DNA from: DATLGB01 sp035540675
GTDB taxonomy: Bacteria > Actinomycetota > Thermoleophilia > Solirubrobacterales > Solirubrobacteraceae
NCBI GenBank assembly: GCA_035540675.1
Contig: DATLGB010000218.1
Location: 9,938 to 73,937 of the forward strand
Direction of reading: 5' to 3'
Length of the DNA stretch: 64,000 nucleotides
The notes beneath the pieces were generated by a model, which saw only the letters and a list, made by a program, of their open reading frames with translations, did not search any database and was not told the DNA's origin. Below are positions 19,767 through 27,343 of this stretch, in pieces (the stretch's first letter is position 1; the number at the start of each line of letters is the position of its first letter). The position numbers and the translations under genes were made by a program.

Positions 19767-20692
19767 CAGGCGGGCAGGTCGCAGCCGACGCGGCGGCCGG
19801 CGAGCCCGTCGACGAGCCCGCGCGTATCGGCCGCCAGCGCCTGCATGTAGGTCGCGCCGCTCGAGCCGGGGGGACCGAGCGCGTCCGCCCAGAGCGGGCG
19901 CCCGACCGTCGCGCCCGCCTGCTCGGCGATCGCCCGCTCGACGCGCGCGTTGAGCGCGCGCTCGGTGAAGATCGCCCGCACGCGGTGACGGCGGATCGCG
20001 CGCACGAGCGCGTCCACCTCGCCCGCCGAGGGCTGCCCGCGCGAGGACAGCGACGGCACGACCGAGCCGAGCACGCGCAGGCCGTAGCGGCCGGCGTAGT
20101 AGCCGTAGCTGTCGTGCGTGGTGACCAGCCGCCGCTGGTCGCGCGGCACCGCCTGCCAGCAGCGCGCGATGGCGGCGTCGAGCCGACGCAGGCGCTGCGT
20201 CGCGCGCCCGGCGCCGGCCCGGTAGGCGTCGCGGCCGGCGCGGTCGGCGCGGGCCAGGGCGTCGCGGATCGCCGCAACCGCCAGGACGGCGTTGCTCGGG
20301 TCCTGCCACCAGTGCGGGTCCTCGCCGCGGCGGCGCACGCGATCGAGCAGCGTCAGGACGGGCGTACCCGAGCCGGCCGCGTCGATCGCCGGCTGCGCCC
20401 ACTCGTCGGCCTCGCCGCCCGAGCGGACGACCAGCCGCGCGCGCTCGAGGGCGCCGACGTCGCTGGGGCGCAGCTCGTGGTCGTGCGGGTCGGTGCCCGC
20501 GGGCAGCAGCGAGACGACGTGCACGCGCTCGCCGCCGACCTGGCGGACGAGGTCGGCCACCTGGGGCGTCGTGGCCACGACGGCCAGCGCGTCGGTGCCG
20601 CCGGTGTCGCGCTGCGCGAGCGCCCCGACGGCGACGACGGCGGCCAGCGGCAGCGCGAGGACGACGATCAGGCGGCGGAGCGGTGGCGACAT
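19766..20692 (-). CDS. znuA: Zinc ABC transporter substrate-binding protein (ZnuA-like)
   Basis: Cluster A-I metal-binding protein of 308 residues with an N-terminal signal anchor (RRLIVVLALPLAAVVAVGALA). Likely metal ligands are His in TDPHDHELRPSD, His in EDPHWWQDP, His in VTTHDSYGYYAGRYG and an acidic residue in the last lobe (LWADALG). The long His-rich loop of classical ZnuA is absent. ATG at 20692 is preferred over a GTG or ATG further up since the operator lies just upstream. Zinc is favoured over manganese by the facing Fur/Zur gene and operator. Confidence 0.88.
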   Translation of the reverse strand: MSPPLRRLIVVLALPLAAVVAVGALAQRDTGGTDALAVVATTPQVADLVRQVGGERVHVVSLLPAGTDPHDHELRPSDVGALERARLVVRSGGEADEWAQPAIDAAGSGTPVLTLLDRVRRRGEDPHWWQDPSNAVLAVAAIRDALARADRAGRDAYRAGAGRATQRLRRLDAAIARCWQAVPRDQRRLVTTHDSYGYYAGRYGLRVLGSVVPSLSSRGQPSAGEVDALVRAIRRHRVRAIFTERALNARVERAIAEQAGATVGRPLWADALGPPGSSGATYMQALAADTRGLVDGLAGRRVGCDLPA

Positions 20693-20710
20693 GGCGCGGC
20701 AGACCTTAGT

Positions 20711-20729
20711 GCAAATGATTCTCATTCGC
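20711..20729. promoter_or_regulatory. Zur/Fur-type operator between znuA and zur
   Basis: The dyad AATGATTCTCATT at 20714-20726, extended to GCAAATGATTCTCATTCGC, matches the Fur-superfamily box (AATGA-N3-TCATT). It lies midway between the divergent znuA (start 20692) and zur (start 20742). On the znuA strand a possible -10 (TAAGGT, complement of 20703-20708) lies just downstream and a weak -35 (complement of 20726-20731) 17 bases before it, so the box would occupy the spacer and block RNA polymerase when zinc-bound regulator is present. Confidence 0.85.
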
Positions 20730-20741
20730 TACGATGCCGTC

Positions 20742-21173
20742 GTGCCCTGGATCGAGCACGCCCGGCGCGAGCTGGCGCGCACCGGCCATCGCGCCGGCGG
20801 CGCGCGCGGCGCCGTGCTCGGCCTGCTCGGCGAGCAGGCGTGCTGCCTGAGCGCGCAGGAGATCCACGACGCGCTGCGCGAGCGCGGGCCCGGCGTCGCG
20901 CTGGCGAGCGTGTACCGCGCGCTCGACGTCCTCACGGAGCTCGGCCTCGTGCACCGCATCGACGTCGGCGGCGTCGCGTGCTACGAGCCGGCCGATCCGA
21001 GCGGCGAGCACCACCACCACGCGATCTGCGGGCGCTGCGGGCGCCGGGACGCCTTCGAGGACGCCGAGCTCGAGCGGCTGCTCGAGCGCGCAGGCCGGCG
21101 GCTCGGCTACGCGGTCGGCGGGCACGACCTCGTGCTGCGCGGCACCTGCCCGGCCTGCACGACCGTGCGCTGA
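20742..21173 (+). CDS. zur: Fur family transcriptional regulator, probably Zur
   Basis: Metal-dependent repressor of 143 residues from GTG at 20742. An N-terminal winged helix (LSAQEIHDALRE, SVYRALDVLTELGLVHRID) is followed by the dimerisation domain with HHHH (EHHHHAICGRCGR) and CPAC, giving structural zinc ligands CxxC twice and regulatory His. An ATG at 20715 in the same frame would add nine residues but lies inside the operator. Divergent from the zinc importer, hence Zur rather than Fur; probably autoregulated through the shared operator. Confidence 0.88.
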   Translation: MPWIEHARRELARTGHRAGGARGAVLGLLGEQACCLSAQEIHDALRERGPGVALASVYRALDVLTELGLVHRIDVGGVACYEPADPSGEHHHHAICGRCGRRDAFEDAELERLLERAGRRLGYAVGGHDLVLRGTCPACTTVR

Positions 21174-21225
21174 CAACGCGCGACCCGAGCTGGTTTCGCC
21201 GCCGCGCGGCGGGTAGCCCTGCCTC

Positions 21226-21558
21226 GTGCTCGAAGATCCGACCGCCGTCGACCTCGTCGTCGCCAATCGCGACGGCACCGTCGTGCTCTCCATGTTCGAG
21301 GAGCGCCCGTGGGACGGCTCCGACGAGCGCGTGCGCCAGCTCGAGGAGAAGGTCAACGCCTACCTGGCGTTCGTCCTGGACGGCCACATGCAGCGAGACC
21401 ACCCGGACATCGAGCCGAAGCAGATCACGATCCGCCTCGACTACCTCAACCGCATGGACGGCCGCACGCGCTCGCTGCTGCCCGGCATCGAGGCGACGCT
21501 CAAGGAGTACGGCATCGACTTCGCCATCCACCACCTGCGCGAAGCCACCGCCGCCTGA
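21226..21558 (+). CDS. Conserved small protein of unknown function (DUF6572-like)
   Basis: A 110-residue soluble protein from GTG at 21226. The mid part (VRQLEEKVNAYLAFVLDG) and the C-terminal alpha/beta pattern resemble the DUF6572-type proteins of actinobacteria, by memory of their LqeKiNaYL motif. No catalytic motif is evident. It precedes the DoxX-type gene by 25 bases and may be co-transcribed. Function unknown; family match is tentative. Confidence 0.7.
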   Translation: MLEDPTAVDLVVANRDGTVVLSMFEERPWDGSDERVRQLEEKVNAYLAFVLDGHMQRDHPDIEPKQITIRLDYLNRMDGRTRSLLPGIEATLKEYGIDFAIHHLREATAA

Positions 21559-21583
21559 TCCCGGATCTCGCAGGAGGAACGTC

Positions 21584-22162
21584 ATGCACCTCGGCAGAGC
21601 AGCCATCCGCGGGGTCGTCGGCCCGCTGTTCATCGGCCACGGCACCCAGAAGCTCTTCGGCTGGTTCGGCGGCCACGGCGTCGAGGGCACCGGCGGCGCC
21701 TTCGAGTCGATGGGCCTCAAGCCGGGGCGCCGCCACGCCATCGCCGCGGGCGCGTCGGAGGCCGTCGGTGGTGCGCTGGTCGCCACGGGCGCGCTGACGC
21801 CGGTCGGCGCGGCGATGATCACCGGCACGATGGTCACGGCGATCCGCAAGATGCACGGGTCCAACGGGCCGTGGGTGACCGAGGGCGGCTGGGAGTACCC
21901 GGCGGTCCTGATCGGCGCCATGGTCGCGATCGCCGAGGAGGGCCCCGGGTCGCCCTCCGTGGACGCGAAGTGGCTGCCGGGCTTCAAGGGCACGGGCTGG
22001 GCGCTGCTGGCGCTGGCCGCCGGTGTCGCGGGCTCCTACCTCGCCACCTCGAAGCCGCTCAACGAGGCCGCCGGCGCGGACTCGGACGACACGGCGGACG
22101 CCGTCGGCGATCCGGCCGCGGCCTCCAACGGCCACCGCGAGCCGGAGCTCGCCAGCGCGTAG
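21584..22162 (+). CDS. DoxX family membrane protein
   Basis: Membrane protein of 192 residues with four hydrophobic segments and the DoxX opening GVVGPLFIGHGTQKLFGWFGGHG. ATG at 21584 is preceded by AGGAGG at ideal spacing. The C-terminal 40 residues are acidic and hydrophilic (DSDDTADAVGDPAAASNG) and probably cytoplasmic. DoxX-like proteins are linked to redox or quinone chemistry; the next gene is a quinone oxidoreductase, compatible with this but not proof. Confidence 0.88.
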   Translation: MHLGRAAIRGVVGPLFIGHGTQKLFGWFGGHGVEGTGGAFESMGLKPGRRHAIAAGASEAVGGALVATGALTPVGAAMITGTMVTAIRKMHGSNGPWVTEGGWEYPAVLIGAMVAIAEEGPGSPSVDAKWLPGFKGTGWALLALAAGVAGSYLATSKPLNEAAGADSDDTADAVGDPAAASNGHREPELASA

Positions 22163-22210
22163 CAGCGCGGCACCGCCGGCCCGGGCGCCGCACGGGTAGC
22201 GTCCCGGCCG

Positions 22211-23194
22211 ATGCGCGCACTGCAGATCTCCCGCCTCGACGGGCCGGACGCCCTCGAGCTCGTCGACCTCCCCGAGCCGCCCGGCGCCCACCCGATCACG
22301 CCGGGCGAGGGCGTCCTCGTCGACGTCCGCGCCGCCGGCATCGCCTTCCCCGACGTCCTGCAGACCCGCGGGCTGTACCAGTTCAAGCCCGAGCTGCCGT
22401 TCGTGCCGGGCGCCGAGGTGGCCGGCGTGGTGCGGTCCGCGCCCGCCGGCTCCGGGCTGTCGGCGGGCGACCGCGTCGCCGCCTTCACCTTCCTCGGCGG
22501 CTTCGCGGACGTCGCGGTCGCTCCCGCGTTCCTGACCTTCGCGCTGCCCGAGGAGCTCGACTTCGCCCAGGGCGCCGCCCTGGTGCTCAACTACCACACC
22601 GCCTACTTCGCGCTGAAGCTGCGCGGCCGCCTGCGCGAGGGCGAGCGCGTGCTCGTCCACGGCGCGGCCGGCGGCGTCGGCACCGCCGCGCTGCAGGTCG
22701 CCAGGGGGCTCGGCGCAAGCACGGTCGCGGTCGTGTCCTCCGACGAGAAGGAGGCCGTGGCGCGCGCGGCCGGCGCCGACGACGTGGTGCGCTCCGACGG
22801 GCCCTGGCGCGAGCAGGTGACCGAGCTGACGGGCGGCGGCGTCGACGTCGTGCTCGACCCGGTCGGCGGCGACCGCTTCACCGACAGCCTGCGCGCGCTG
22901 CGCGAGGACGGCCGGGTCGTCGTCGTGGGCTTCACGGGCGGCTCGATCCCCGAGGTCAAGGTCAACCGGCTGCTGCTGCGCAACACCGAGGTGGTCGGCG
23001 CCGGATGGGGCGCGTACGTGATGGGCAGGCCGCAGCTCAACCGCGAGATCGGCGAGGCCATCGGCGGCCTGATCGGCGACGGCCACGTCCGCCCCATCGT
23101 CGGCGCGCGCTTCCCGCTCGAGCGCGGCGCCGACGCGCTGAAGCTCATCGACGGCCGCGGCGCGACCGGCAAGGTCGTGCTGGAGACGGCGTAG
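22211..23194 (+). CDS. NADPH:quinone oxidoreductase, MDR superfamily
   Basis: Zinc-independent medium-chain reductase of 327 residues. The N-terminal GroES-like fold contains AAGIAFPDVLQTRGLYQFKP and the FVPGAEVAG motif; the Rossmann fold has VHGAAGGVGTAALQVA, and later VDVVLDPVGG. Zinc-binding Cys/His are absent, as in quinone reductases. ATG at 22211. It may reduce quinones or unsaturated carbonyls. A strong hairpin follows its stop codon. Confidence 0.9.
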   Translation: MRALQISRLDGPDALELVDLPEPPGAHPITPGEGVLVDVRAAGIAFPDVLQTRGLYQFKPELPFVPGAEVAGVVRSAPAGSGLSAGDRVAAFTFLGGFADVAVAPAFLTFALPEELDFAQGAALVLNYHTAYFALKLRGRLREGERVLVHGAAGGVGTAALQVARGLGASTVAVVSSDEKEAVARAAGADDVVRSDGPWREQVTELTGGGVDVVLDPVGGDRFTDSLRALREDGRVVVVGFTGGSIPEVKVNRLLLRNTEVVGAGWGAYVMGRPQLNREIGEAIGGLIGDGHVRPIVGARFPLERGADALKLIDGRGATGKVVLETA

Positions 23195-23202
23195 ACCGCA
23201 AC

Positions 23203-23243
23203 CCATCCAGCTTCCGTCTGCTCAGGAGACGAAAGCTGGATGG
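23203..23243 (+). terminator. Strong hairpin after the quinone oxidoreductase gene
   Basis: Arms 23203-23219 and 23227-23243 are complementary at 16 of 17 positions with a 7-base loop. The stem begins eight bases after the stop codon at 23194. No U-run follows on either side, so it may end transcription without one or simply protect mRNA ends. Its high AT (CATCCAGCTT) stands out from the surroundings. Confidence 0.65.
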
Positions 23244-23291
23244 ATGTTCGCGGCGCTTCCTCCTCGACCGGCTCGCCGGCGCCGGCGCCCG

Positions 23292-23363
23292 CTACGACAG
23301 CAGGACGACGAGGACGATCACGGCGATGATGAGGGCGATGATGGCAATCGTGCGAGTGTTCAT
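23292..23363 (-). CDS. Very small membrane peptide (23 residues)
   Basis: ATG at 23363 to TAG at 23292 reads MNTRTIAIIALIIAVIVLVV plus LLS: three polar residues, one Arg, then one unbroken hydrophobic helix. Such tiny helices are real in related bacteria, and the codon third positions include AT-rich ones (ATT, ACT). The coding case rests on the clean membrane-helix pattern alone. No good ribosome site is seen. Function unknown. Confidence 0.45.
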   Translation of the reverse strand: MNTRTIAIIALIIAVIVLVVLLS

Positions 23364-23519
23364 GCGCCCGCTGTTGCCCGTTTCGGCGTCGCAGGGAACC
23401 TCGTCACCCGCCGAAGCCGGTCGTGAGGCCGCGCAGCCGCCTCGCCTCACGCCGCGGCACGCCAGGTTCGCCGGGTGCGAGGTTCGCGCCGCTCCCTGCC
23501 GCAGGCGCCACCGTCGCTC

Positions 23520-23837
23520 GTGCCCGGAGTCGCCGAGCTCGTCGCGCGCAACGACGAGACGACGGGGGGCGAGCTGACGCGGGCGCCGGTCGAAGAGCAG
23601 GAACGCCTGCGCGTGGTGGCGCTGTGGTGGTGGGTGCTGCCGGTCGGCGGCATCCCCTGGCCCGCCGGGGCGCTGGCGATGCTCGCGGCGATGGCGGCGG
23701 GAGCCCTCCTGCTACGGCGCGTCGCGACCCGACCCCTCGACGACGAAGACCCCGCGGGTGCGGGGCCTTCCGAGGGGAGGACGACGGGACTTGAACCCGC
23801 GACCGCCGGGACCACAACCCGGAGCTCTACCAACTGA
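23520..23837 (+). CDS. Possible membrane protein running into tRNA-His (doubtful)
   Basis: A frame with strongly GC-rich third positions from GTG at 23520 encodes an acidic N-terminus (VAELVARNDETTGGE), a WWW-containing hydrophobic segment (VVALWWWVLPVGGIPW, ALAMLAAMAAGALLL) and an acidic tail. It has real coding character but its stop codon (23835-23837) lies inside the tRNA-His gene on the other strand, and it crosses the tRNA terminator. Either a true gene overlaps the tRNA or a gene has lost its end. No ribosome site is clear. The stretch 23364-23519 before it holds nothing recognisable. Confidence 0.35.
   Translation: MPGVAELVARNDETTGGELTRAPVEEQERLRVVALWWWVLPVGGIPWPAGALAMLAAMAAGALLLRRVATRPLDDEDPAGAGPSEGRTTGLEPATAGTTTRSSTN
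23742..23769 (-). terminator. Intrinsic terminator of tRNA-His
   Basis: On the minus strand a stem of CCCCGC and GCGGGG (complement of 23760-23765 and 23750-23755) with an ACCC loop is followed by TCTTCGTCG. It lies just seven bases past the tRNA 3' end and fits a short stem-loop terminator, though the U-run is weak. Confidence 0.6.
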
Positions 23838-23849
23838 GCTACGCCCTCC
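23776..23849 (-). tRNA. tRNA-His (anticodon GTG)
   Basis: A complete cloverleaf can be drawn. The 7-bp acceptor stem GAGGGCG pairs CGTCCTC with one G-U; the D arm begins TAGCTCAGTTGGTAGAGC; the anticodon stem-loop is CCGGG-TTGTGGT-CCCGG with anticodon GTG; the T arm is GCGGG-TTCAAGT-CCCGT. The extra 5' G (G-1, position 23849) opposite discriminator C73 (23776) is the hallmark of tRNA-His. CCA is not encoded; the genome reads CCT there. Confidence 0.97.
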
Positions 23850-24030
23850 GCGGTGCGTCGTGAGGGTAGTGGATGCCCGCCCCGGCGCGCGGGCCGCCCG
23901 GGTGCCCCGGATGCGCGGAGTTCAAACCGTCATCTGGAAACCTGCAAGCAACCGTTCGCGACCTACGACATGTGTCCCGTACTGTGCCGCCGTCGTTGCC
24001 ATCGGGAGGGCAACCGTTCAGGAGGGGCTC

Positions 24031-24288
24031 GTGAAGGACGAAGGCGTGCAGCACGTGCTGCAGGCTCGGCTCGAGGACGTCGATCAGGAGATCGACGACC
24101 TCCAGAGCCTGCTGGCGATCATGCGCAGGATCGAACGCGACGGCGCGCTGCGGGAGCAGCTGCGGGCGGCCGACCTCGGCTTCCGCCTGCAGGACCTGTG
24201 GGCCGGGCGGCTGACCGGCGACGCGCTCCGGCACGCGCTCGACGTGCTCGAGGGGCTCGGGACACCCGCTTCCGCCAGAGCGGCCTGA
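24031..24288 (+). CDS. Small helical protein, unknown function
   Basis: An 85-residue protein from GTG at 24031, preceded by GGAGGGG four bases before the start codon. It is highly charged and helical (VLQARLEDVDQEIDDLQSLL, LAIMRRIERDG), with a coiled-coil-like first half. The upstream 180 bases after tRNA-His are relatively AT-rich and probably hold its promoter. No family is recognised. Confidence 0.7.
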   Translation: MKDEGVQHVLQARLEDVDQEIDDLQSLLAIMRRIERDGALREQLRAADLGFRLQDLWAGRLTGDALRHALDVLEGLGTPASARAA

Positions 24289-24361
24289 CCCCCGGGATCG
24301 CGGGGCGCAGCGTCGCGCCGGGCGCTTGACTTGCCGCGCAGCGGCCGGAGAGACTGCGCGC

Positions 24362-25270
24362 ATGACCGCAGGGACGCGCAGGCTCGTGGTGCTGGGAGCG
24401 ATCGGGATGTTCGGGGCCGGCACGGCGATCGCCGCGGCCGGTATCCCGGGCGCCGACGGGAGGATCCACGCCTGCTACAGCACCACGTCGGGTGCCGTGC
24501 GCCTGATCGACCGTGAGGCGGGCGCGACCTGCGCCGGCGGCGAGCAGCTCATCTTCTGGAACCAGACGGGCCCGGCCGGTCCCACCGGTCCGCGCGGGCT
24601 GACCGGTCCCGCCGGCCCCACCGGGCCGCGCGGCGCGGACGGCGCAGCCGGTCCCGCCGGCCCCACGGGCCCGCGCGGGCTGACCGGTCCCGCCGGACCC
24701 ACCGGCCCGCGTGGCGCGGACGGCACCGACGGCGACGCCGGACCCACGGGCCCGCGCGGGCTGACCGGTCCCGCCGGCCCCACCGGCGCACAGGGCCCGG
24801 CCGGCCCCGCGGGCACCGACGGCGCAGCGGGCCCGGCCGGTCCCGCCGGCCCGCAAGGACCCGCCGGCCCGCCCGGTCCGCTGCCGCCGTGGGCGCAGAC
24901 CGCGAAGGGCGCGACGATGCTGACGTCATCCCGGTTCGAGGACGTCCTCGCCGGCGGCACGCAGCCCGGCGGTCGCTACGTCTCCGCCCGCGCCACGGCG
25001 ACCATCGCCGGCGGCGGGCGCGCGGCCCTGCTCACCTGCCGGCTGGTCCAGCGCGCCGGCGAGGCCGCCACCACGCTCGACGAGGTGGCGGTGCGCCTCG
25101 AGGGCGACGACCGCGCGGTGGTGGTCAACCAGGCCGTCGCCGTCGTGCCGGCCGGTGGTCGCGTCGCGTGGGCCTGCAAGCTGCCCACCAGGCCCAGCAA
25201 GCTTCGCGTCCGCATCGACGACGCGCGCTACGTCGAGATCGCCGTTGGGAGCGGCGGGACGCCGGACTAG
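24362..25270 (+). CDS. Collagen-like secreted protein
   Basis: A 302-residue protein. After a signal-type N-terminus (residues 1-26, RLVVLGAIGMFGAGTAIAA) comes a short region with two Cys and the phrase GRIHACYSTTSGAVRLID, common before collagen-like domains in actinobacterial secreted proteins. Then follow 34 uninterrupted Gly-X-Y triplets (residues about 70-173) rich in GPA, GPT, GPR and GLT, able to form a triple helix. A beta-rich C-terminal domain of about 125 residues follows, probably a trimerising or binding head. ATG at 24362. Role may be surface filament or adhesion; inference. Confidence 0.9.
   Translation: MTAGTRRLVVLGAIGMFGAGTAIAAAGIPGADGRIHACYSTTSGAVRLIDREAGATCAGGEQLIFWNQTGPAGPTGPRGLTGPAGPTGPRGADGAAGPAGPTGPRGLTGPAGPTGPRGADGTDGDAGPTGPRGLTGPAGPTGAQGPAGPAGTDGAAGPAGPAGPQGPAGPPGPLPPWAQTAKGATMLTSSRFEDVLAGGTQPGGRYVSARATATIAGGGRAALLTCRLVQRAGEAATTLDEVAVRLEGDDRAVVVNQAVAVVPAGGRVAWACKLPTRPSKLRVRIDDARYVEIAVGSGGTPD
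24569..24880 (+). repeat. Gly-X-Y coding repeat
   Basis: This block encodes 34 Gly-X-Y triplets. The same DNA phrase (GGCCCGCGCGGGCTGACCGG with minor changes) recurs three times, at intervals of 81 bases, showing expansion by unit duplication. Prone to slippage and length variation between strains. Confidence 0.85.
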
Positions 25271-26079
25271 ACGTAGCGCGCCGCGGCGCGCACCGCCGAG
25301 GCGCCGTAGCCGCCGCCGAACAGGACGGCGTGGACGAGCAGCGGCAGCAGCTGGTAGAGCGCGACGCGCTCCTCGTGATCCGCCGCGAGCGGCCGCACCT
25401 CCTCGTACGCGGCCAGCAGGTCGGGCGGCGGCGAGCCGAACAGCCGCAGCATCGCCAGGTCGACCTCGCGGTGCCCGGCGTACGCGGCCGGATCGACCAG
25501 CCACGGCTCGCCGGCGGGGCCCGCCATGACGTTGCCGCTCCACAGGTCGCCGTGCAGGCGGGCCGGCGGCTCGGGTGGCCCGCACAGCCCGCCCATGCGC
25601 GCGATCACGTCCTCGAGCACGGCGGCGCCGGCGGCGTCGAGCGCACCGCGGTCGCGGGCCAGGCGCACGAGCGGCGCGAGGCGCCGCTCGCCGTAGAAGG
25701 CCGGCCAGTCGGTCGCCGCGTCGCCGGGCAGCGCGACCGGGCCGACGAGCATCGGCCCCGCGAACGCGCCGGCACCGGCGGCGTGCAGGCGCGCGAGCCC
25801 GCGCCCGAGCGCGGCGTGGAACCCGGGCCCGGGTCGTCCGGGCTCGATCCACTCGAGCGCGAGCCAGTCCTCGTCCACCGCGACCGGCGCCGGCAGCGGC
25901 AGCGCCCGCGGTTCGGCGAGCCAGCGCAGGCCTGCCGCTTCGGCGGCGAAGTTGCCCCGCGGGCGGTGCTTGACGAACAGGACACGGCCGCCGTCGAGCT
26001 CGACGCGCATCGCCGCGTTGATGTCGCCGCCCGCGACCGGGTGCCAGCGGGCGAGGCCGGCGCCGCACGCGCCCGCCAC
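25267..26079 (-). CDS. Fructosamine kinase family protein
   Basis: Protein kinase-like fold enzyme that phosphorylates ketosamines (fructosamine or ribulosamine) so glycation can be reversed. It has about 270 residues. Signatures are the opening VAGGDINAAM, the nucleotide Lys in VLFVKHR, the catalytic loop HGDLWSGNVM and metal-binding WLVDPAAYAGHREVDLAM. GTG at 26079 is used; a CTG at 26094 forms a CTGA overlap with the upstream phosphatase stop and would add five residues. The C-terminus overlaps the collagen-like gene's stop by four bases, converging. Confidence 0.9.
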   Translation of the reverse strand: MAGACGAGLARWHPVAGGDINAAMRVELDGGRVLFVKHRPRGNFAAEAAGLRWLAEPRALPLPAPVAVDEDWLALEWIEPGRPGPGFHAALGRGLARLHAAGAGAFAGPMLVGPVALPGDAATDWPAFYGERRLAPLVRLARDRGALDAAGAAVLEDVIARMGGLCGPPEPPARLHGDLWSGNVMAGPAGEPWLVDPAAYAGHREVDLAMLRLFGSPPPDLLAAYEEVRPLAADHEERVALYQLLPLLVHAVLFGGGYGASAVRAAARYV

Positions 26080-26090
26080 CGCCGCCGCGA

Positions 26091-26552
26091 TCAGCGGAGC
26101 TCGTCGAGCAGGCCGCGGCACGCGCGCTCGACGACGTCGAAGACCAGCTCGAAGCCGTCGTCGCCGCCGTAATAGGGGTCGGGGACGTCGAGATCGCCCG
26201 CCGATCGCGGGTCGAACTCCCGCAGGCGCCGGACCTTCGCGCGCGCGGCCGCGTCCGGCGCCAGCGCCCGCAGCTCGCGCAGGTTCGCCCCGTCCATGGC
26301 GAGGATCAGGTCGAAGCGCTCGAAGTCCTGCGGCGCGACCTGCCGCGCCGTCCCCTCGAGCGTCAGCCCGCGCGCCCGCGCCGTCGCGGCCGCGCGCTCG
26401 TCGGGCGGCCGGCCGACGTGCCAGGACCCGGTCCCGGCGCTGTCGATCTCGACGCGGTCCTCGAGCCCGGCCTCGCGGACCAGCCGGCGCATGACGTTCT
26501 CGGCGGTGGGCGAGCGGCAGATGTTGCCGAGGCAGACGAACAGCAGGCGCAC
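26091..26552 (-). CDS. Low molecular weight protein-tyrosine phosphatase
   Basis: Phosphatase of 153 residues from GTG at 26552. The P-loop C-X5-R is CLGNICRS (Cys 7, Arg 13) and the general-acid Asp is in VPDPYYGGDDGFE. Family members act on phosphotyrosine proteins or sugar phosphates; next to a fructosamine kinase, a role in reversing glycation (as proposed for such pairs) is plausible but inferred. The gene stops 11 bases before the next start. Confidence 0.93.
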   Translation of the reverse strand: MRLLFVCLGNICRSPTAENVMRRLVREAGLEDRVEIDSAGTGSWHVGRPPDERAAATARARGLTLEGTARQVAPQDFERFDLILAMDGANLRELRALAPDAAARAKVRRLREFDPRSAGDLDVPDPYYGGDDGFELVFDVVERACRGLLDELR

Positions 26553-26562
26553 CGCGCCGAGG

Positions 26563-26886
26563 CTAGTCAGGTCCCGCGCCGCTCCAGTAGGCGAGCGCCA
26601 CGTGCGCGGGATCGCCCCAGCGCCGGTCGTCGGCCGCGGGCGCATCGTCGATCTCCCAGGCGGCGAACGGGACGCGCAGGCGCCCGCCGTCGACCTCGGC
26701 CGCGGCGAGCGGCAGGTACCGGTGCCGGCGGAAGCGGCTGCCCACGCGCACGAGCAGCAGCGCGACCTCGCCGCCGCCGTCCAGCGGCCAGGTGTCGGCC
26801 ACGTCGCCGATCACGCGCCCGTCCGCGCCCACGACGTCGAGCCCCCGCAACTCCCACGGACGCAGGTCGAAGGTCGCGGCCGGCAC
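26563..26886 (-). CDS. PRC-barrel domain-like protein
   Basis: A 107-residue protein from GTG at 26886, with GGAG four bases upstream. The pattern ELRGLDVVGADGRVIGDVAD then a beta pattern with RHRYLPLAAAEV resembles the PRC-barrel fold, found in ribosome-maturation and photosynthetic proteins. It is free-standing, ten bases upstream of the tyrosine phosphatase gene, so probably co-transcribed. Exact role unknown. Confidence 0.7.
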   Translation of the reverse strand: MPAATFDLRPWELRGLDVVGADGRVIGDVADTWPLDGGGEVALLLVRVGSRFRRHRYLPLAAAEVDGGRLRVPFAAWEIDDAPAADDRRWGDPAHVALAYWSGAGPD

Positions 26887-26983
26887 GTCTCCGACCCTAC
26901 CCGTCGGCGCGCGGAGCTTGATCGGGTCGCGGCCCCATTCGCGGCGGCGGCCGCCCCGGGGACGGCCGCGCTCGGGCCGCGCG

Positions 26984-27190
26984 CTACTGGATCTCCTCGA
27001 CGTTGATCGCCTTCGGCCCCTTCGGCCCGCTCTCGCTCTCGTAGGAGACGCGGGCGCCGTCCGCGAGCGAGCGGAAGCCGCTGCCGCTGATGGCGGAGTG
27101 GTGGACGAAGAGGTCCTTGCCGCCCTCGTCCGGGGTGATGAAGCCGAAGCCCTTGTCGTTGTTGAACCACTTGACGGTTCCGGTGGCCAT
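26984..27190 (-). CDS. Cold shock protein (CspA family)
   Basis: A 68-residue OB-fold nucleic-acid chaperone. RNP1 is KGFGFI and RNP2 is DLFVHHS. ATG at 27190. The 153 bases upstream up to the HIT gene are gene-free and may form a long 5' leader, as is common for cold-inducible csp genes; no clear promoter was assigned. Confidence 0.96.
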   Translation of the reverse strand: MATGTVKWFNNDKGFGFITPDEGGKDLFVHHSAISGSGFRSLADGARVSYESESGPKGPKAINVEEIQ

Positions 27191-27343
27191 GGGGCCCTCC
27201 ACGGTGGTCGGGTGCTGCGTTCGCGGGGACCTCTGTGAGCCCGACTGCGGGTGCGGCACTGCGTTTGCACGTCCCGGGTCCGATCGCCCGGGATCCGGCG
27301 GAAAGCTACCAGTTGCGGCGGCTCTTCGGAGGGGGTCGCCGCC

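Noticed and set aside
20715..20741. Alternative upstream ATG start for zur
   Set aside because: It is in frame but inside the operator; GTG at 20742 fits better with the family's N-terminus. It cannot be excluded.
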